Below are positions 1-11,154 of a stretch of DNA of 64,000 bases, piece after piece; positions within the stretch are counted from its first letter, which is position 1; each line of letters begins with the position of its first letter. The notes under the pieces are model-generated. The model made no database searches. It had not been told where the DNA came from and saw nothing but the letters and a program-made list of their open reading frames with translations. The stretch is from Takakia lepidozioides. Taxonomy: Eukaryota; Streptophyta; Takakiopsida; Takakiales; Takakiaceae. The stretch covers positions 88,704,756 to 88,768,755 of the forward strand of contig CM060731.1 of the NCBI GenBank assembly GCA_030704615.1. Reading direction: 5' to 3'. Position numbers and translations under genes: made by a program.

Positions 1-737
1 TGGAAAAGCGTAGATTGAGGGGGAAGGATGGCAACACAAGCATGGCGGCCCATAGGTTTTGAGGGACATGGTGGATAGACAGAATACAAAAAATGAGAAG
101 AAAGGTAGGGAACAGGTGGGAGGTCTCTCGACAACTAGTTGATCTCTTTAACAAGCCAGCCACAACAATCATGGTGCTTTTCAACTACTTCTCAAATCTA
201 GAGGGCATCTGAAATTCAAATATGATGTAACTGACAGCAAGTGGATAGACATAAATTCGATTATTAGTTCAGTTACTATGAGATTTGATTTTGCTCAGAA
301 CCTTTATACTTTAAATGATGCTGATGCATCTACTTTGGATAAATCTGTTTCCAGCAAATAAAAAATTATTACCCCTTAATTTTTTTTAAATTTTCAGGTT
401 AATATAGGGTGTCCAATATTTGTTACCTGCTATAAAATATAAATAATATAGCCTACAAGAAAATATGTCATATTACAAAATTATGTAATAAAGAGTGGCA
501 AAAAATTCAGAAAATAAAATTAATACCCCCATAGAAAATGCCTATAATTTGCATCACATGTCTAAGAAACTAGATAGGGAGTGACCTCCCCGAGATCCTT
601 CTCCACATATAAGTACTTGCGTACTTTGATTCCTGCTTACAACACTCCTGCAAACCCAGTGCTCATGCCTCCAAACAGGTCTAGTAAACAAATCCCTGAG
701 TCAGGTGGTTGCCAGGTAATGGGCACTGTGTCCTAAC
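1..737. other. AT-rich sequence, no gene seen
   Basis: Mostly AT-rich, with short A and T runs between about 360 and 540. No open frame with recognisable protein similarity and no clear structural repeat was seen. It lies downstream, in the minus-strand sense, of the retropepsin fragment, so it may be flanking retroelement sequence, but nothing proves this. Confidence 0.4.
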
Positions 738-1379
738 TCAGGAGGTCCATGTGATGTCACTGAACTCCCCTCGCTCACCAATGGAAAGGCCTCCTACCAC
801 ACGCTCGCCTGCTACTCGATTCAAATTCCCAACTGTACCCCATAGTGGAATATGCATAGGCACATGAGGAAGCAACTCAGCCTTGTATGTCAATTGTTTG
901 TCCTCATCAGATGGTGGCATATCATCTGCATGGCTATTGCCCTCCAAGAGCTCACCACCCCAAGCCACCACACCTGAGAATGTAGCCAATGTTGGCATCA
1001 TGTTCCTATGATCCACCGCTACATTCCCAATAAACCGCACTGGGAGCAGTGCACGTCGGCCATCCCCTGACTGCCATTCCGGCCTATAGGACGTCGTTTC
1101 CTCCCAAAAGTCCAGAGTAAATCCCATTGGGTATAACACGGCCCCACCAACAAGCACATCATAGGACATTGTGTCCGTAACAATGGTTTTGGCTCTCATG
1201 ACTGAGCCATCCGTAGGATAATCTGGCTGTAGTCAAATGAAGAGCTCATGGCGTATGATCCCTCGCGTCTTCTCTGAACCACCTAAAGACGTTTGAATCT
1301 GGAAAGGGCAAGGCTCCAAATCCGCCTCTGTAAGGCCCAAGCCTGCAACTGCTGCTCTCCCCAACATATTGATGGCATT
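738..1379 (-). pseudogene. Retropepsin region of a gypsy-type retroelement, broken
   Basis: Read on the minus strand, this is an aspartic-protease-like segment of a retrotransposon polyprotein. The downstream 153-residue stretch holds the segment SYDVLVGGAVLYPMGF, which looks like the C-terminal half of a retropepsin fold, followed by a hydrophobic/basic segment. In-frame sequence continues upstream to about 1379 (GRAAVAGLGL, then LGGSEKTRGI) but is cut by a TGA at about 1243 (ELFI, stop, LQPDYPT). No catalytic DTG/DSG triad was found in the readable part, and no RT follows. The inference is a decayed fragment, probably of the same broad gypsy class as the element at 13-15 kb. It could instead be a captured protease domain. 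Confidence 0.5.
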
Positions 1380-1399
1380 GTCATGTAGGAGTATGATAA

Positions 1400-3066
1400 T
1401 TTATCACTATTCTATGTCTGAAAAAAATAGTGTTGTGACAGCAAAAAATGGACACTGTAGGCTGCAATCACCCTGGCATAAACCGCACACCTCGTCTTGT
1501 GTACCACTAGTATTGCTGGCACTGCTCGTATCGGCACTCCCCTCAGCAACTGGTGGCACCTCCGTGATGAAAACTCACAACCACACCTGTTGTAAACCTG
1601 TCTCTAATCCCCCTTTCCATAAGGTAATCGGATAGAGAACCTGTTGCCGCTTATGGCTTAGACTACTAGGTTCTTAATATAAACCTGTACCTGCACCTGC
1701 ATCCACCGCAAACACTCCTATGGTTGGATGGTCGTCACCCGAACCTCACCACAGGAGAAACAATGATGGTCTGACTGGTCATCACCCCAGCCTCACCACC
1801 GACAGCATGCTCTAGGATTGGCCGGTGATCAAATCCGGACCAACCTCCTATGAAAACAAGCGCCCACACAAAGCTAACATGGCGCACAGTCAAGCATGCA
1901 AGTGTGGAGGGGATCCAAACGGAAGAAAATCAAACAGTAACTCCCCCACACCACAAACATTCCACAGTGTCGCTCCTGCAAGACACCCCCAGCCCAAACC
2001 CGGACTGATTCTTGCCTCCACCTACGGAAATGTTTTGGCCTACAGAGAGGGTGAAAGACTACATGGAAGAGAGACTAAAACAACTCCTAATCCAGCATGC
2101 TCTCATCCCACTAGCCTATCTCCACACTCTCTTGGTGGAGCAATAGACAATACTACCTTTCAAGGGTCTCTCAAATAACTCTCCAAGAGCCCTCAAGATG
2201 TCTATCAAACAATCTCACTAAGGCTCCCAATCCTTACACAATGGGACTCCAAAACAGTACACCAAGGCCCAAGAGCCTGCCAAATCTCGGCCCTCAAGGA
2301 CCCGAAATAGCCCTCCAAAGGCTCTTCAACGTGTCCTCCAAAGACCCCCCAAGGATCCTCCAAAGGAAATACTCCTCCAGATACACCATATATGTCATAC
2401 ACTTTTAATGAAAACGTATGGCAGGAAAAGTCTCTCCACTTGTATCCATACACTGTTCAAAAAAGTGTATGTTGGGCAGTATGAGCCATACTCTTATCAC
2501 AAAACTGTATGGTGGGCAGAATGAGCCATACCCTGTTTTTGAAGTGGATGGAGAGTAGGGTTTGTAGAGTATAGTAAGAAACACCATACACATTATTGCT
2601 CCTGATCCATGCTTCTACCCCAAGTCTTAAGGAGTTTATGCGATGGTGAGAAACACCTTCTTCATGGTATCTTCCCCCCTAACATGCATGCAAGATTGCA
2701 TTGTCTTATCTTGCAATGAATTCATCACAAATTGACAAGTTCCTCATGATCTCCTTGGAACTCATAGCAAGCTAATGTGCCCAATGACAGGCGCCAAGCC
2801 TTGCTTCAATTTGACTTTTGTATGCCATCTTCTATGTGTTTTCCCTTGCATGGGCTAGTCACACACACTTCCACCTCTTGACCTAGGTGTTGTCTTCATT
2901 CACAATAATGTGTATCCACACCTCTATTCAAGAGCTCATCTTCTCAAACTTGAAGTCATAAGCCCTAAAGAGCATGTTCCACATAAGCATCACTTGCTTG
3001 ATCAACCATCCACCACAAAACTTAAGCAAGAAGAGAATGAATACATGAGCTTCACCTTCCCCTTCC
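1400..3066. other. No gene supported; short tandem duplication near 2450-2535
   Basis: Open frames here are short and lack domain-like sequence. Two adjacent imperfect copies of a unit of about 57 bp (GTATG-TGGGCAG-ATGAGCCATAC) occur at about 2465-2535. A C-rich stretch at 2180-2380 repeats CTCCAAAG/CCAAAGAC-like words. Nothing else was identified. Confidence 0.4.
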
Positions 3067-3360
3067 TTGCACTACAACAGAACGCGGTATATCTGACTGC
3101 CAGGCCGCGGTAGTCATGGTTTTCCTGACTTTGACCATGACTTCCTTGTATTTTTGGACCAAATGGGGCTTCACGTAGTCGTTGAAATGACTTCGTGACT
3201 ATGTAGTCCTCTGAGCGACTACGTTGGTAGACGTCGTCATGACTGCATGGCTCCGCAGGAGACAGAAGGGTGGTCAACGATGATTGACCAGCGCCAGCTT
3301 GCCACCAACAGTCGCCGGAATGACTTCTAGTGCAAGCTTGGTAGCCAAAACGTTAAAAAA
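3067..3360 (+). mobile_element. Possible CACTA-type 5' terminus with subterminal motifs
   Basis: The sequence begins with CACTACAACAGAACGCGGTA, close to the CACTACAA-start of CACTA (En/Spm) transposons. In the next 200 bp the words GTAGTCA, CGTAGTC, TGACTA and GACTACG recur in both orientations, as subterminal transposase-binding repeats do. A CACTA transposase fragment on the same strand lies at 6.96-8.75 kb, which fits a left end here. No matching right end (ending TAGTG) and no 3-bp target duplication could be assigned, so this remains a proposal. Confidence 0.4.
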
Positions 3361-3464
3361 TTCAAAAAGTTGTTTGTAGGGTTGCCCATTAGAGGGCTGG
3401 GACTTAGCCTCATTTTGGTTTTTTTGCTTTTGGTCTCCTGTGCGTTTTCTTAGTAAAGAGCTGA

Positions 3465-3960
3465 GAGCATGAAACGCGATGATCGCAGGATATGCAGGGG
3501 CGTGGGATGGAGGCTTTGCAGAGCTATTCTTGAGCAAATGATGCAGGAATGGCGAGGATATGCACAACGTGGAGGTGGTATAGAGGCTTCGGAGACGTAT
3601 GAGCAAATAATGCGGGAAAGGGTGAAGCCGGACTGGGTCACGGTCGTTTGTGTTTGCAATGCGTGTGCGAGCCTGGCAGCTCTGGAAAAGGTAAAAGGTC
3701 CATGGTGACATTGTCAAATTTAGGGTATCCAGAAACAGGTAACAGAGACAGATGTGGCAGTATTGAGGATACAAAGGGAGTGTTTGAGAATATGGCTGAA
3801 CGAAATGTCGTGTCCTAGAGTGCAATGATCGCGGGATATGCCCCAGCACGGATGCGGGATGGAGGCATTGGAGACCTATGAGCAAATGATGAGGGAAGGG
3901 GCAAAGGCAGACAGACTTGGTCACGTTCGTTTGTAGATGCAATGCGTGTGCGAGCTTGAT
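3465..3960 (+). pseudogene. PPR (PLS-type) repeat fragments, decayed
   Basis: Frame-shifting fragments of pentatricopeptide repeats. The clearest part (3561-3700) reads GYAQRGGGIEASETYEQIM and then NACASLAALEKVKG, the 'S/L' PPR pattern of land-plant organellar RNA-editing and processing factors. A second degenerate unit lies at 3820-3960 (MIAGYA-like, then NACASL). Several stops and frameshifts break the reading. The same repeat text recurs much more completely at 4.65-6.04 kb, so this is probably the remnant of a tandem copy. The 266-residue minus-strand ORF over it is an antisense shadow. Confidence 0.7.
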
Positions 3961-3984
3961 TCTTCTTCGACCTGTTTCAGCCTG

Positions 3985-4510
3985 TTTTGCCCTCTCATCA
4001 GACTCGGCCCTGAATTGCTCGGCGGAGGAGAGCTGGCATGAGTTTTTTACAAATCCTTCACGATGGTGGGACAACCGCGATCACAAGTGCTTTGACATGT
4101 TACTGCCAATGTAGCAACTGGAAAGTATCCAAAAACAGAAAACAGAGATGAGGAGAAGCTATGGAATGAATACTTCTCCGACCCCAGTCAATGGTGGGAC
4201 AAGCGAGGCAAGAAGGTGAATGTTGTTAGATTACAAAGAGAAGCAGATGCAATTAGCATAGGAACTAGTGTGATAAGTAGGGTTGGGTTATTTGTTAGAA
4301 CAAATCATTGTCAATTGCTGGAAGCAAGGCGAGGATCTTTGCATGATTTGTGCAGAGGGGCAAATAGCTGAAGGAGCAAGGATAGAGTGTGGGTCCAGAT
4401 TCATCCAAGAGGGCCGGATTTCAAGCACAAGATTACCTATGATTCCCTGTGGATCAGTAGCTACACAAAACCTGCATGGGTAGATGGTCAACTGGAAGCA
4501 ACAGCGGTCA
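3985..4510 (+). pseudogene. Two OSB-type PDF motifs, the second split by an intron-like segment
   Basis: Two motifs resemble the PDF motif of plant organellar single-stranded DNA-binding (OSB) proteins. Motif 1 (about 4030-4087) reads EESWHEFFTNPSRWWDNRDH. Motif 2 starts at about 4153 with LWNEYFSDPSQWWDKRGKK and resumes at about 4403 with PRGPDFKHK, LWISS and KPAWVDGQL. Between the halves are about 190 bp starting GTGAAT and ending in AG, consistent with an intron. Downstream the frame stays open through a Ser/Thr-rich linker to 4641, where one TGA separates it from the N-terminal start of the PPR array. In OSB proteins this motif binds ssDNA in mitochondria or plastids. A fusion with PPR repeats is inferred. 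The copy is decayed. Confidence 0.65.
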
Positions 4511-4644
4511 CACCGACACAGTTGATAAAGTCAGGCACCTCGATCCTAACCACAAGCGCTTCTAAAAGAGGACCAAGAGAGGGAGTCCACAATGACTCTT
4601 CTGGGACTTCTAGGCATGTGAAGATGCTTTGTGAAGCAGACTGA

Positions 4645-6040
4645 CTGACAGTGGCTCTACAGACTTTAAACCAAGGAGGAGGCATTTCAGCAGATTCAGA
4701 TACGTATGTCTGTCTCTTGCATAAGTGCATCAAGATGAAAGGCCTGGAAGCTGGAAAACAGGTGCACGCTCACATCATCCAAAGTGGATTCAAGCCAAAC
4801 GTTTTTTACACAACACCCTTGTCAACATGTATGTTGAGTGCGGGAGCATCATGGATGCTCACCAACTGTTCAACAGAATGCCTCAACGATCTTTGGTCAC
4901 GTGGAATATTATAATGTTGGCAGGATTTACCAAGCATGGGTGTGGTACAAATGCTTTGGAGACCTACAAGCAAATGAGGCTGGAAGGGGTAAGCCCGACC
5001 ACATCACATTTGTTTGCGTTTGCAATGCGTGCGCGAGCCTGGCAGCCTTGGAAAAGGGCAAAGAGGTCCATGTTGACATCGTCAAGCTGGAATTGTACCA
5101 GATGTCATTCTGAACACTACCCTGGTGGACATGTATGTCAAATTTGGGTGCATTGAAGATGCAAAGGCAATGTTCGACAAAATGGCTGAACGTGATGTGG
5201 TGTCGTGGAGCGCGATGATCGCAGGATATGCACAGCAGGGTCGTGGGATGGAGGCTTTGGAGACCTATGAGAAAATGATGCTAGAAGGGGTGAAGCCCAA
5301 CTAGATCACCTTGCTGGCGTTCGCAATGCATGTGCAAGTCTGGCAGCCTTGGAAAATGTCTTGGTCCATGGTGACATTGTCAAAGCTGGAATTGTACCAA
5401 ATGTCATTCTGAACACTGCCTTGCTGGATATGTATGCCAAATGTGGGAGTGTTGAAGATGCAAAGGGGATGTTTGACATTATGGCTGAATGTGATGTGGT
5501 GTTGTGGAACGCGATGATCGTAGGACATGCACAGCAGGGTTGCGGGATGGTTGTCATTCTGAACAATACCAAGGTGGACTTGTATGCAAAATGTGAGTGC
5601 ATCGAGCCCTGGACAAGGGCAAAGAGCTGCATGGGGATATCATCAAAGCTGAAATGGTACCAAATGTCATTCTGAACATTGCCCTGGCAGCTCTTGAAAA
5701 GGGGAAAGAGGTCCATGGCGACATCTTCAGAGCTGGAATTGTACCAAATGTCATTCGGAACAATACCCTGGTGGACATGTATGCAAAATGTGGGTGCATC
5801 GAGCCCTGGACAAGGGCAAAGAGGTGCATGGGGATATCATCAAAGCTGGAATTGTACCAAATGTCATTATAAACACTGCCCTGGCAGCTCTGGAAAGGGG
5901 CAAAGAGGTCCATGGCGACATCTTCAGAGCTGGAATAAATGTCATTCTGAACAATACCCTGGTGGACATGTATGCAAAATGTGGGTGCATCGAGGAGTCC
6001 CCCGTGGGTCATGACACAAGGTCGAGGACAATGTGGTGAG
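4645..6040 (+). pseudogene. PLS-class PPR protein array, decayed
   Basis: Starts VALQTLNQGGGISADSDTYV and runs through successive PPR motifs: GKQVHAHIIQSGFKPN, NMYVECGSIMDAHQLFNRM, then NACASLAALEKGKEVH and MYAKCG units. About seven to nine repeat units can be recognised. They were once sequence-specific RNA binders of mitochondria or plastids. Frames shift repeatedly (breaks near 4815, 5110, 5300, 5560 and 5680), there is a stop at 5302 (KPN, stop, ITL), and the last units at 5590-5990 are near-identical tandem duplications of the AALEKGKEVHGDI block. No E/DYW tail was found. Cleanly translated stretches between breaks suggest fairly recent decay. It follows the PDF-motif copy directly and is itself followed by another partial PDF copy. 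Confidence 0.8.
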
Positions 6041-6044
6041 GGCA

Positions 6045-6272
6045 CCTTCTTCTTCAACCTATTTCAGCCTGTTTTGCCCTCTCATCAGACTCGTCCCTGG
6101 ATTTGCATGTTGAATTCTGTAATTTAGCTCGTTGGGTGGATCTGCATGGGATAGCTGAAGGAGCAGGGATAGAGTGTGGGTCCAGATTCATTCAAGAGGG
6201 CCAGATTTCAAGCTCCAGATTATGTATGACTCCCTATGGATCAATAGCTACAAGAAACCTGCATGGGTAGGT
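6045..6272 (+). pseudogene. Second copy of the linker and 3' half of the PDF motif
   Basis: This stretch is a diverged direct copy of the segments at 3958-4015 (TTTCAGCCTGTTTTGCCCTC and flanks) and 4367-4485. The middle, which should hold FFxNPxxWWDNR, is missing or unreadable. The 3' half still encodes GPDF, LWINSYKKPAWVG. The shared sequence upstream of the GPDF half (AGCTGAAGGAGCA, GTGTGGGTCCAG) is present in both copies, supporting a duplicated intron-exon boundary. Confidence 0.6.
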
Positions 6273-6294
6273 CGTGTTGTGATATCTCCCATGG

Positions 6295-6705
6295 ATGCTG
6301 AAGACGAGTTGTGCTAAAAAAACAGAGTGTGCCCTGGTACGATCGACCACCTTAGCAACAAGTCCTGACAAAGATGGTATTTCTGAAGGGTTGTATGGTG
6401 AAGAGAAGCGTGAATTGAAGAAAGAGGATGTTGCAGAGGAAGGCGATAAACAAGGAGGTCCTCCAAAGAATAAAATGCATTTGGCATTCCTTGACATTGC
6501 TGAGGTTGTAATAGATGGAGCACTCAGTCAGAGCAAGGGAGTGGAAGGTGTAGGGATATGTCAAGAGACCAGCGCGCATTTGGACACTAGGAGATGCAGA
6601 AGTGAGGTTGATGAGGTCAGGGAGATGGACATGATGAGGTTGGGCGCTCCCTATCCTATGATACACGGGCAGCAAGTCAAAATTGTTTTTACTTTGATGC
6701 AATGA
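6295..6705 (+). CDS. Unrecognised 136-aa open frame
   Basis: An ATG-initiated frame of 136 residues, rich in Lys and Glu (KRELKKEDVAEEGDK) with no recognised domain. It sits between the second PDF-motif copy and the CACTA transposase fragment and could be a decayed exon of either, or chance. An acidic stretch continues past its stop in another frame (SEEDEGEGQANSSGDDNDD, 6710-6770). No signal peptide or membrane segment is evident. Existence as a gene is doubtful. Confidence 0.2.
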   Translation: MLKTSCAKKTECALVRSTTLATSPDKDGISEGLYGEEKRELKKEDVAEEGDKQGGPPKNKMHLAFLDIAEVVIDGALSQSKGVEGVGICQETSAHLDTRRCRSEVDEVREMDMMRLGAPYPMIHGQQVKIVFTLMQ

Positions 6706-6839
6706 CAAGTGAGGAGGATGAAGGGGAAGGACAAGCTAATTCTTCAGGCGATGACAACGATGATCTGAATCTGAACTGGGGTAAGAGTAGTCCGATTGGT
6801 ATTCCAGGGGCACACTCAAGTTCAGACATCCTGTTCATA

Positions 6840-6940
6840 GTGGTCAGGATCTTCTACTCTCTGTAATCCAACAGGCATTCACCTTTTTGCCTTGATTGTC
6901 CCACCATTGACTGGGGTCAGAAAAGTTCTTTGTGGGTGGG
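6840..6940 (-). pseudogene. Inverted third copy of the PDF-motif 5' half
   Basis: On the minus strand the sequence encodes NFSDPSQWWDNQGKK and then continues GGTGAATG, TTGGATTACA, paralleling the plus-strand copy at 4153-4250 including the start of its intron-like insert. It is therefore an inverted duplicate of the same exon-intron junction, lying directly upstream of the CACTA transposase fragment. Confidence 0.6.
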
Positions 6941-6959
6941 GATATATGTAGGACCTGAA

Positions 6960-8751
6960 GATTCACCATCTTCTAGATCCCATGCATATTGAGAAGAATG
7001 TCTGCTCGTCCCTTTTTCGGGTTCTTCATGGCACGCCGGCAAAAAAGGGAGTGGCTGCAAAAGGAGATTCTCTCGGTGTTAGAAAGGAGCTTGAGGAATA
7101 GGGTCGCATGCGCCATCTATGGGCCGAACAAAATGGTGTGGACCCAAAGGGTGTTGTACGGTGGAAGTATAGGCGCGCACCTTGGCAATGGACAAAGGAG
7201 GAATACAAAAAAGTGATAGCCACCATAAATGTTGTCCGAACACCAACTGGTTATGGGTCATCCCTCCGTACGAAGTTCAGCAAGGAAGACGGGGTCCATG
7301 GTTTGAAGTCTCATGACTACCACAATCTATTGCAAGACATCTTGCTCATTGCAGTACGTGGGACATTGACTCCCACTTAGTGGAAGAGGCTTCGATTGCC
7401 GGCCCCGTTCATTCTCGGTGGATGTACTTCCTTGAGCGTTATATGAAGACTTTGAAAGGATTTGTAAGACAAATGGCGCACCCAGAGGGTAGCATGGCGG
7501 AGGGGTATACGTTGCAAGAAGCTATGTTCTATTGCACGGAGTACATGGCAAGGGTGGATTAGGAAGCCCCTCGGATGTCAAAGGAAGAGGAGGATGCACG
7601 AACCAAAGACATCATTTTGCCCAAAAAATCAAAGAGGGTAAAATTGCCGACCTTGGTGATTGAGCAAGCGCATGACTTCATACTGAAGAACACCCCATCC
7701 ATACATGAGTGGGAGGCAAGATACAATAATCTTGTTCAGCAACAAGAGGAGGAGACGCTTGCATAGAGGCGGAACCATCCAAGGCCGGTTACTAAACGTC
7801 CACGACGAGGAGCGGGCCGCCGGAATGTTCCTTCACAAAATTTGATCATGGAATTGCAGCCTCTAAGTTCATTCCAACAATGGCTTTGGACTTCAGTTTA
7901 TGACGCCGTTGTTCAAGGAGAGGTGGTTTCAGATTTGGTGCAAGACATTGCAAGGGGCCCCTCTCAATTCGCGACCTCATACACGGCGGTTTGGGTTCAC
8001 GGTCGTCATTTCCGCATTCGTGCTCTTGACATGAAGCACAAAACAACCTTTGATTCAGGCTTGTGTACCACATATTGACAAGACTCCGTGTGGGGCAAGG
8101 GAGATACATAACCTCCTATGAGCAAACTTGAGTACATTGGAGAGCTTGAGAGCATACTCCAACTTCAGTATACGGTACCGGCCTCTTCTCTTCAAGGGAA
8201 GGTGGTTCCAGCCACATCTTGTGGGGCCCACCGCAACACTAGTGCAAGATGATTGTGGTTTCATGCGTGTCAATGCAGATAGGCTCAACCCTACTAATCG
8301 TCCCTCCGATGAGTCTTTTTCACGGCCTTCAGACATGGAGCAAGTTTTCTTCTCCGATGACAAAACAAGAGGGGGGAATTGGAAGGTGGTTGTGCATGCT
8401 CAGCCAAGAGGAAGACGTATCTATCATGGTCTCGGATCTCCATGGGGTGAGGCAATTGCGGTGGACGGAGAGACTGGACATAATGATGCTGATGATGGAG
8501 GTTGGGTAGAGGGGGTGGAAGAGGATGATGACGCCCCGGACAATGCATCCTGAACCCTATATGATGAAGCTCTAGAAGATACGGATGTTGGAGAAGGAGA
8601 CGAAGACACGGCCATTGACAACGAGGTGGAGGATGATTCGGAGGTGCCTTTTGAGGGCCAGGCCATTTATGACGATGACTCCAATGACCAAGAAGACTTG
8701 CAGCTTGATGAGGATGAAGAAGCTCCGGATGATGATGTTCAAGTTGATTAG
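6960..8751 (+). mobile_element. CACTA (En/Spm) TNP2-like transposase, C-terminal part, broken
   Basis: The frame begins HHLLDPMHIEKNVCSSLF, the DPMHIEKNVC motif typical of TNP2-type CACTA transposases, and continues through RWKYRRAPWQW and GLKSHDYHNLLQDILLIAVR. The DUF4218-like block follows: GPVHSRWMYFLERYMKTLKG, PEGSMAEGYTLQEA. Further on come the DUF4216-like block (EQVFFSDDK, NWKVVVHAQPRGRRI, 8330-8420) and an acidic tail ending at 8751. In-frame stops occur at about 7099, 7378, 7559 and 7764, and at 8551, so no active protein is made. The N-terminal catalytic part is absent or unreadable. It belongs with the possible CACTA terminus at 3067. Confidence 0.75.
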
Positions 8752-9039
8752 ACACAAAATCAAAACTACATAACAATTCTCGCACCAAACTGGACCCATC
8801 CCTTCGATTGATTGTACATGTACATGCATATTGTACTTTATTTCTATGATTGATCAAATATGGCTGTGGCTGGTAGTCTTTTAAGAAAGAAGGCAGAGGC
8901 AATGAATATGTTGGAGTAACACATACTTAGATGGGCGGCGTGGGCGTAGTACTTGCAGCTTGGTTTATTGGAGTTGTGAAATCGATGTGTATTGCTACCT
9001 GGAATATGTGTAGGTTTTAAGGTTACAGCTCGGGAAAAG

Positions 9040-10870
9040 AATAGTGGGTGAAACAACTTGTCAAGCGAGCGAAGACTGTTGTGTCGTTCATCCACTCACA
9101 CCACATCCCTTTGACAATATATAGGAGGCACGAACCCAAATACAGCCTCCGCAATCCAGGCAAAACTCGTTTTGTCACTAACTTCTTGATGGTGGATCGG
9201 TTGGTACCGGTGTTAATCGTCTTGCGGGAGTTTGATGGAAAACAACCAGTAATGGGCAAGGCATGGTTACTAATGCAAAATCTTAAGAAGCACGTCCAAT
9301 CTTTGAGGCATCCTCCCTTCTCCTTGGAACCTGAACTTGCGGCAGTGCTGAGGATGCATTTTACGACCGTCGTTCGATGGTTCGAACAGACTTGCATTAT
9401 GCGGGGGCTTTGCTCAATCCATTCTTGCTCGACAATACCATGCTCCGAGACGACGCTGATGCCAAGGCCAACCTCGTGCGAGGACTCATGCGACTGGCTC
9501 CGCCAAACCATGTAGAGAGAGCTATATCCGAGTACTAATGATTCTCAGATCGCCGCGACCTTTTTGAGGACATGCCGGATCCAAAAAAGCTCAATATGTT
9601 GCCACATGAATGGTGGGATCTGATTGGAGCTGGAGCAAGAACATTGGCTCCCATTGCGAAGCGTATTCTTGCTCAAGTGTGCTCAGCCTCATCTTGTGAA
9701 CGCAATTGGAGCAGTTACTCATTTGTTCACAACAAGATTCGCAACAGGTTGAATCCCGCGAGGGCTGACAAATTGGTGTATGTGTATACCAATTGCCGAC
9801 TGCTACGTGATAGGGCAGCGGATGATGCTGTAGCATGATATGAGAGAAATTTGCATTCCGAAGACTCTGCTTCTGAGGCTGATTCGATGAGTGACGATAC
9901 TGAGTCTTAGAGAGAATCATCTCAGAGGGAATCATCTTAGAGGGAATCATCTGCCTTCGATAGTAAAGATGGATCTGATGATGCTCCCGAAAATGCGTAT
10001 GACCCGTTTACATTCACAGATGATGATGCTTATATCCAGCCGACCTTTGATGACCTTCTTGAAGAAGTGCGTATCGCAGATCAAAGTGAAGCTGCAATTG
10101 AATCATCCCCAGAACATGGTCCTCAAAATGAAGTTGGGGTCGACCCTCGCCCCCCACTACATGTTGAAGCCACCGGTGGTGCCCCAATGGAGCTTAGGGG
10201 TGATGTACTGCCAGGACCGATCGACGTACGCAACCATGTTCATACAAACGATGGTGTCGAACCCATTGTACAGTTGACGGGACGATCATGCCTCACCGAT
10301 ACGACCAGCTCCACCACAATGTCAAAACCGATCAGTTCCCCATCAACACAGCGGGCATTAAAGAGCAACAGGGTTGATCTATTTTCCACACGCACGCATC
10401 ATTCTGCTGCATTGGACCGAGTGGAAGTTGAAGCCTCGGATGATGACAATCTGCCACTACAATTCCACCTTAATCGACGTGTTGCGCAGCAGACCCGTGG
10501 TTCCTCACATGCCGGACCATCTAATGTCGGTCCATCTCGGGCAGACCCCCCTCCGGTACCTCCTTCGAGACTACCTTCGATTGCGTCCCAAGTCCATAAA
10601 CGACAGAGAACAGTCCAACCTTTTGTAGGCGATCGGCCCACAAACAGGCCAGATACCGTGGATGGTATTCAAGACCGGAGTGGGAGTCGACCTCAGAGAG
10701 AACTAAATGTGGTTCGAGGTCGCTTGCAGATTCAAAAGCCTGGACATATGAGGTCGGATAGGGAGGACGATTCCAGCACTGATCATGGCAACGGTGGTGA
10801 AATCGAGGGTGACCCGGATTTTCAACCCATCGGAGCATTAGGCTTCTTCGTCCCGCCGTCGAAGCAGTAG
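9040..10870 (+). pseudogene. hAT-superfamily transposase, C-terminal half with long disordered tail
   Basis: The first segment (9048-9515) carries hAT-type sequence: RAKTVVSFIHSHHIPLTIY and SLRNPGKTRFVTNFLMVDRL. The C-terminal dimerisation region follows at 9572-9838 with HEWWDLIGAG, CSASSCERNWSSYSFVHNKI and RNRLNPARADKLVYVYTN. A frameshift near 9370 and a stop near 9538 break the chain. After the dimerisation region the frame continues, interrupted by TGA/TAG at about 9836, 9908 and 9938, into a low-complexity acidic and Ser/Pro-rich extension of about 300 residues ending at 10868. The N-terminal BED finger and the first DDE residues are not seen. It was once a DNA cut-and-paste transposase and is now decayed. 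Confidence 0.7.
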
Positions 10871-11154
10871 AAGGAATTGAATCAAAACAGCGGTAGGCAT
10901 GCATCAGCACATTTTAGTGGACATGATTATATTTCTATAGTGAAGTAATACCAATGTGATCATTGTCACTATGAGTATTTGTATTGTTGTTGTGTATGTG
11001 TTGGAAAATAAAAGATGTTGTCCATGTGTATATCAGCCAAAATGTCGGCCAAATGCACCGTCACTTGCTCATGTTTGTGTTTGGTGATTTGCTTGTGGAA
11101 TGGAGAACAATTGTGCCATACTTCCAACTGTGCATTCATTTTTATTTAAATGGA

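Noticed and set aside
3274-4074. 266-aa minus-strand ORF
   Set aside because: Antisense to PPR and PDF-motif sequence, which is recognisable on the plus strand. The minus translation has no known motif.
8294-8902. 202-aa minus-strand ORF
   Set aside because: Antisense to the DUF4216-like block and acidic tail of the CACTA transposase. Its His/Pro/Leu richness mirrors the acidic codons of the other strand.
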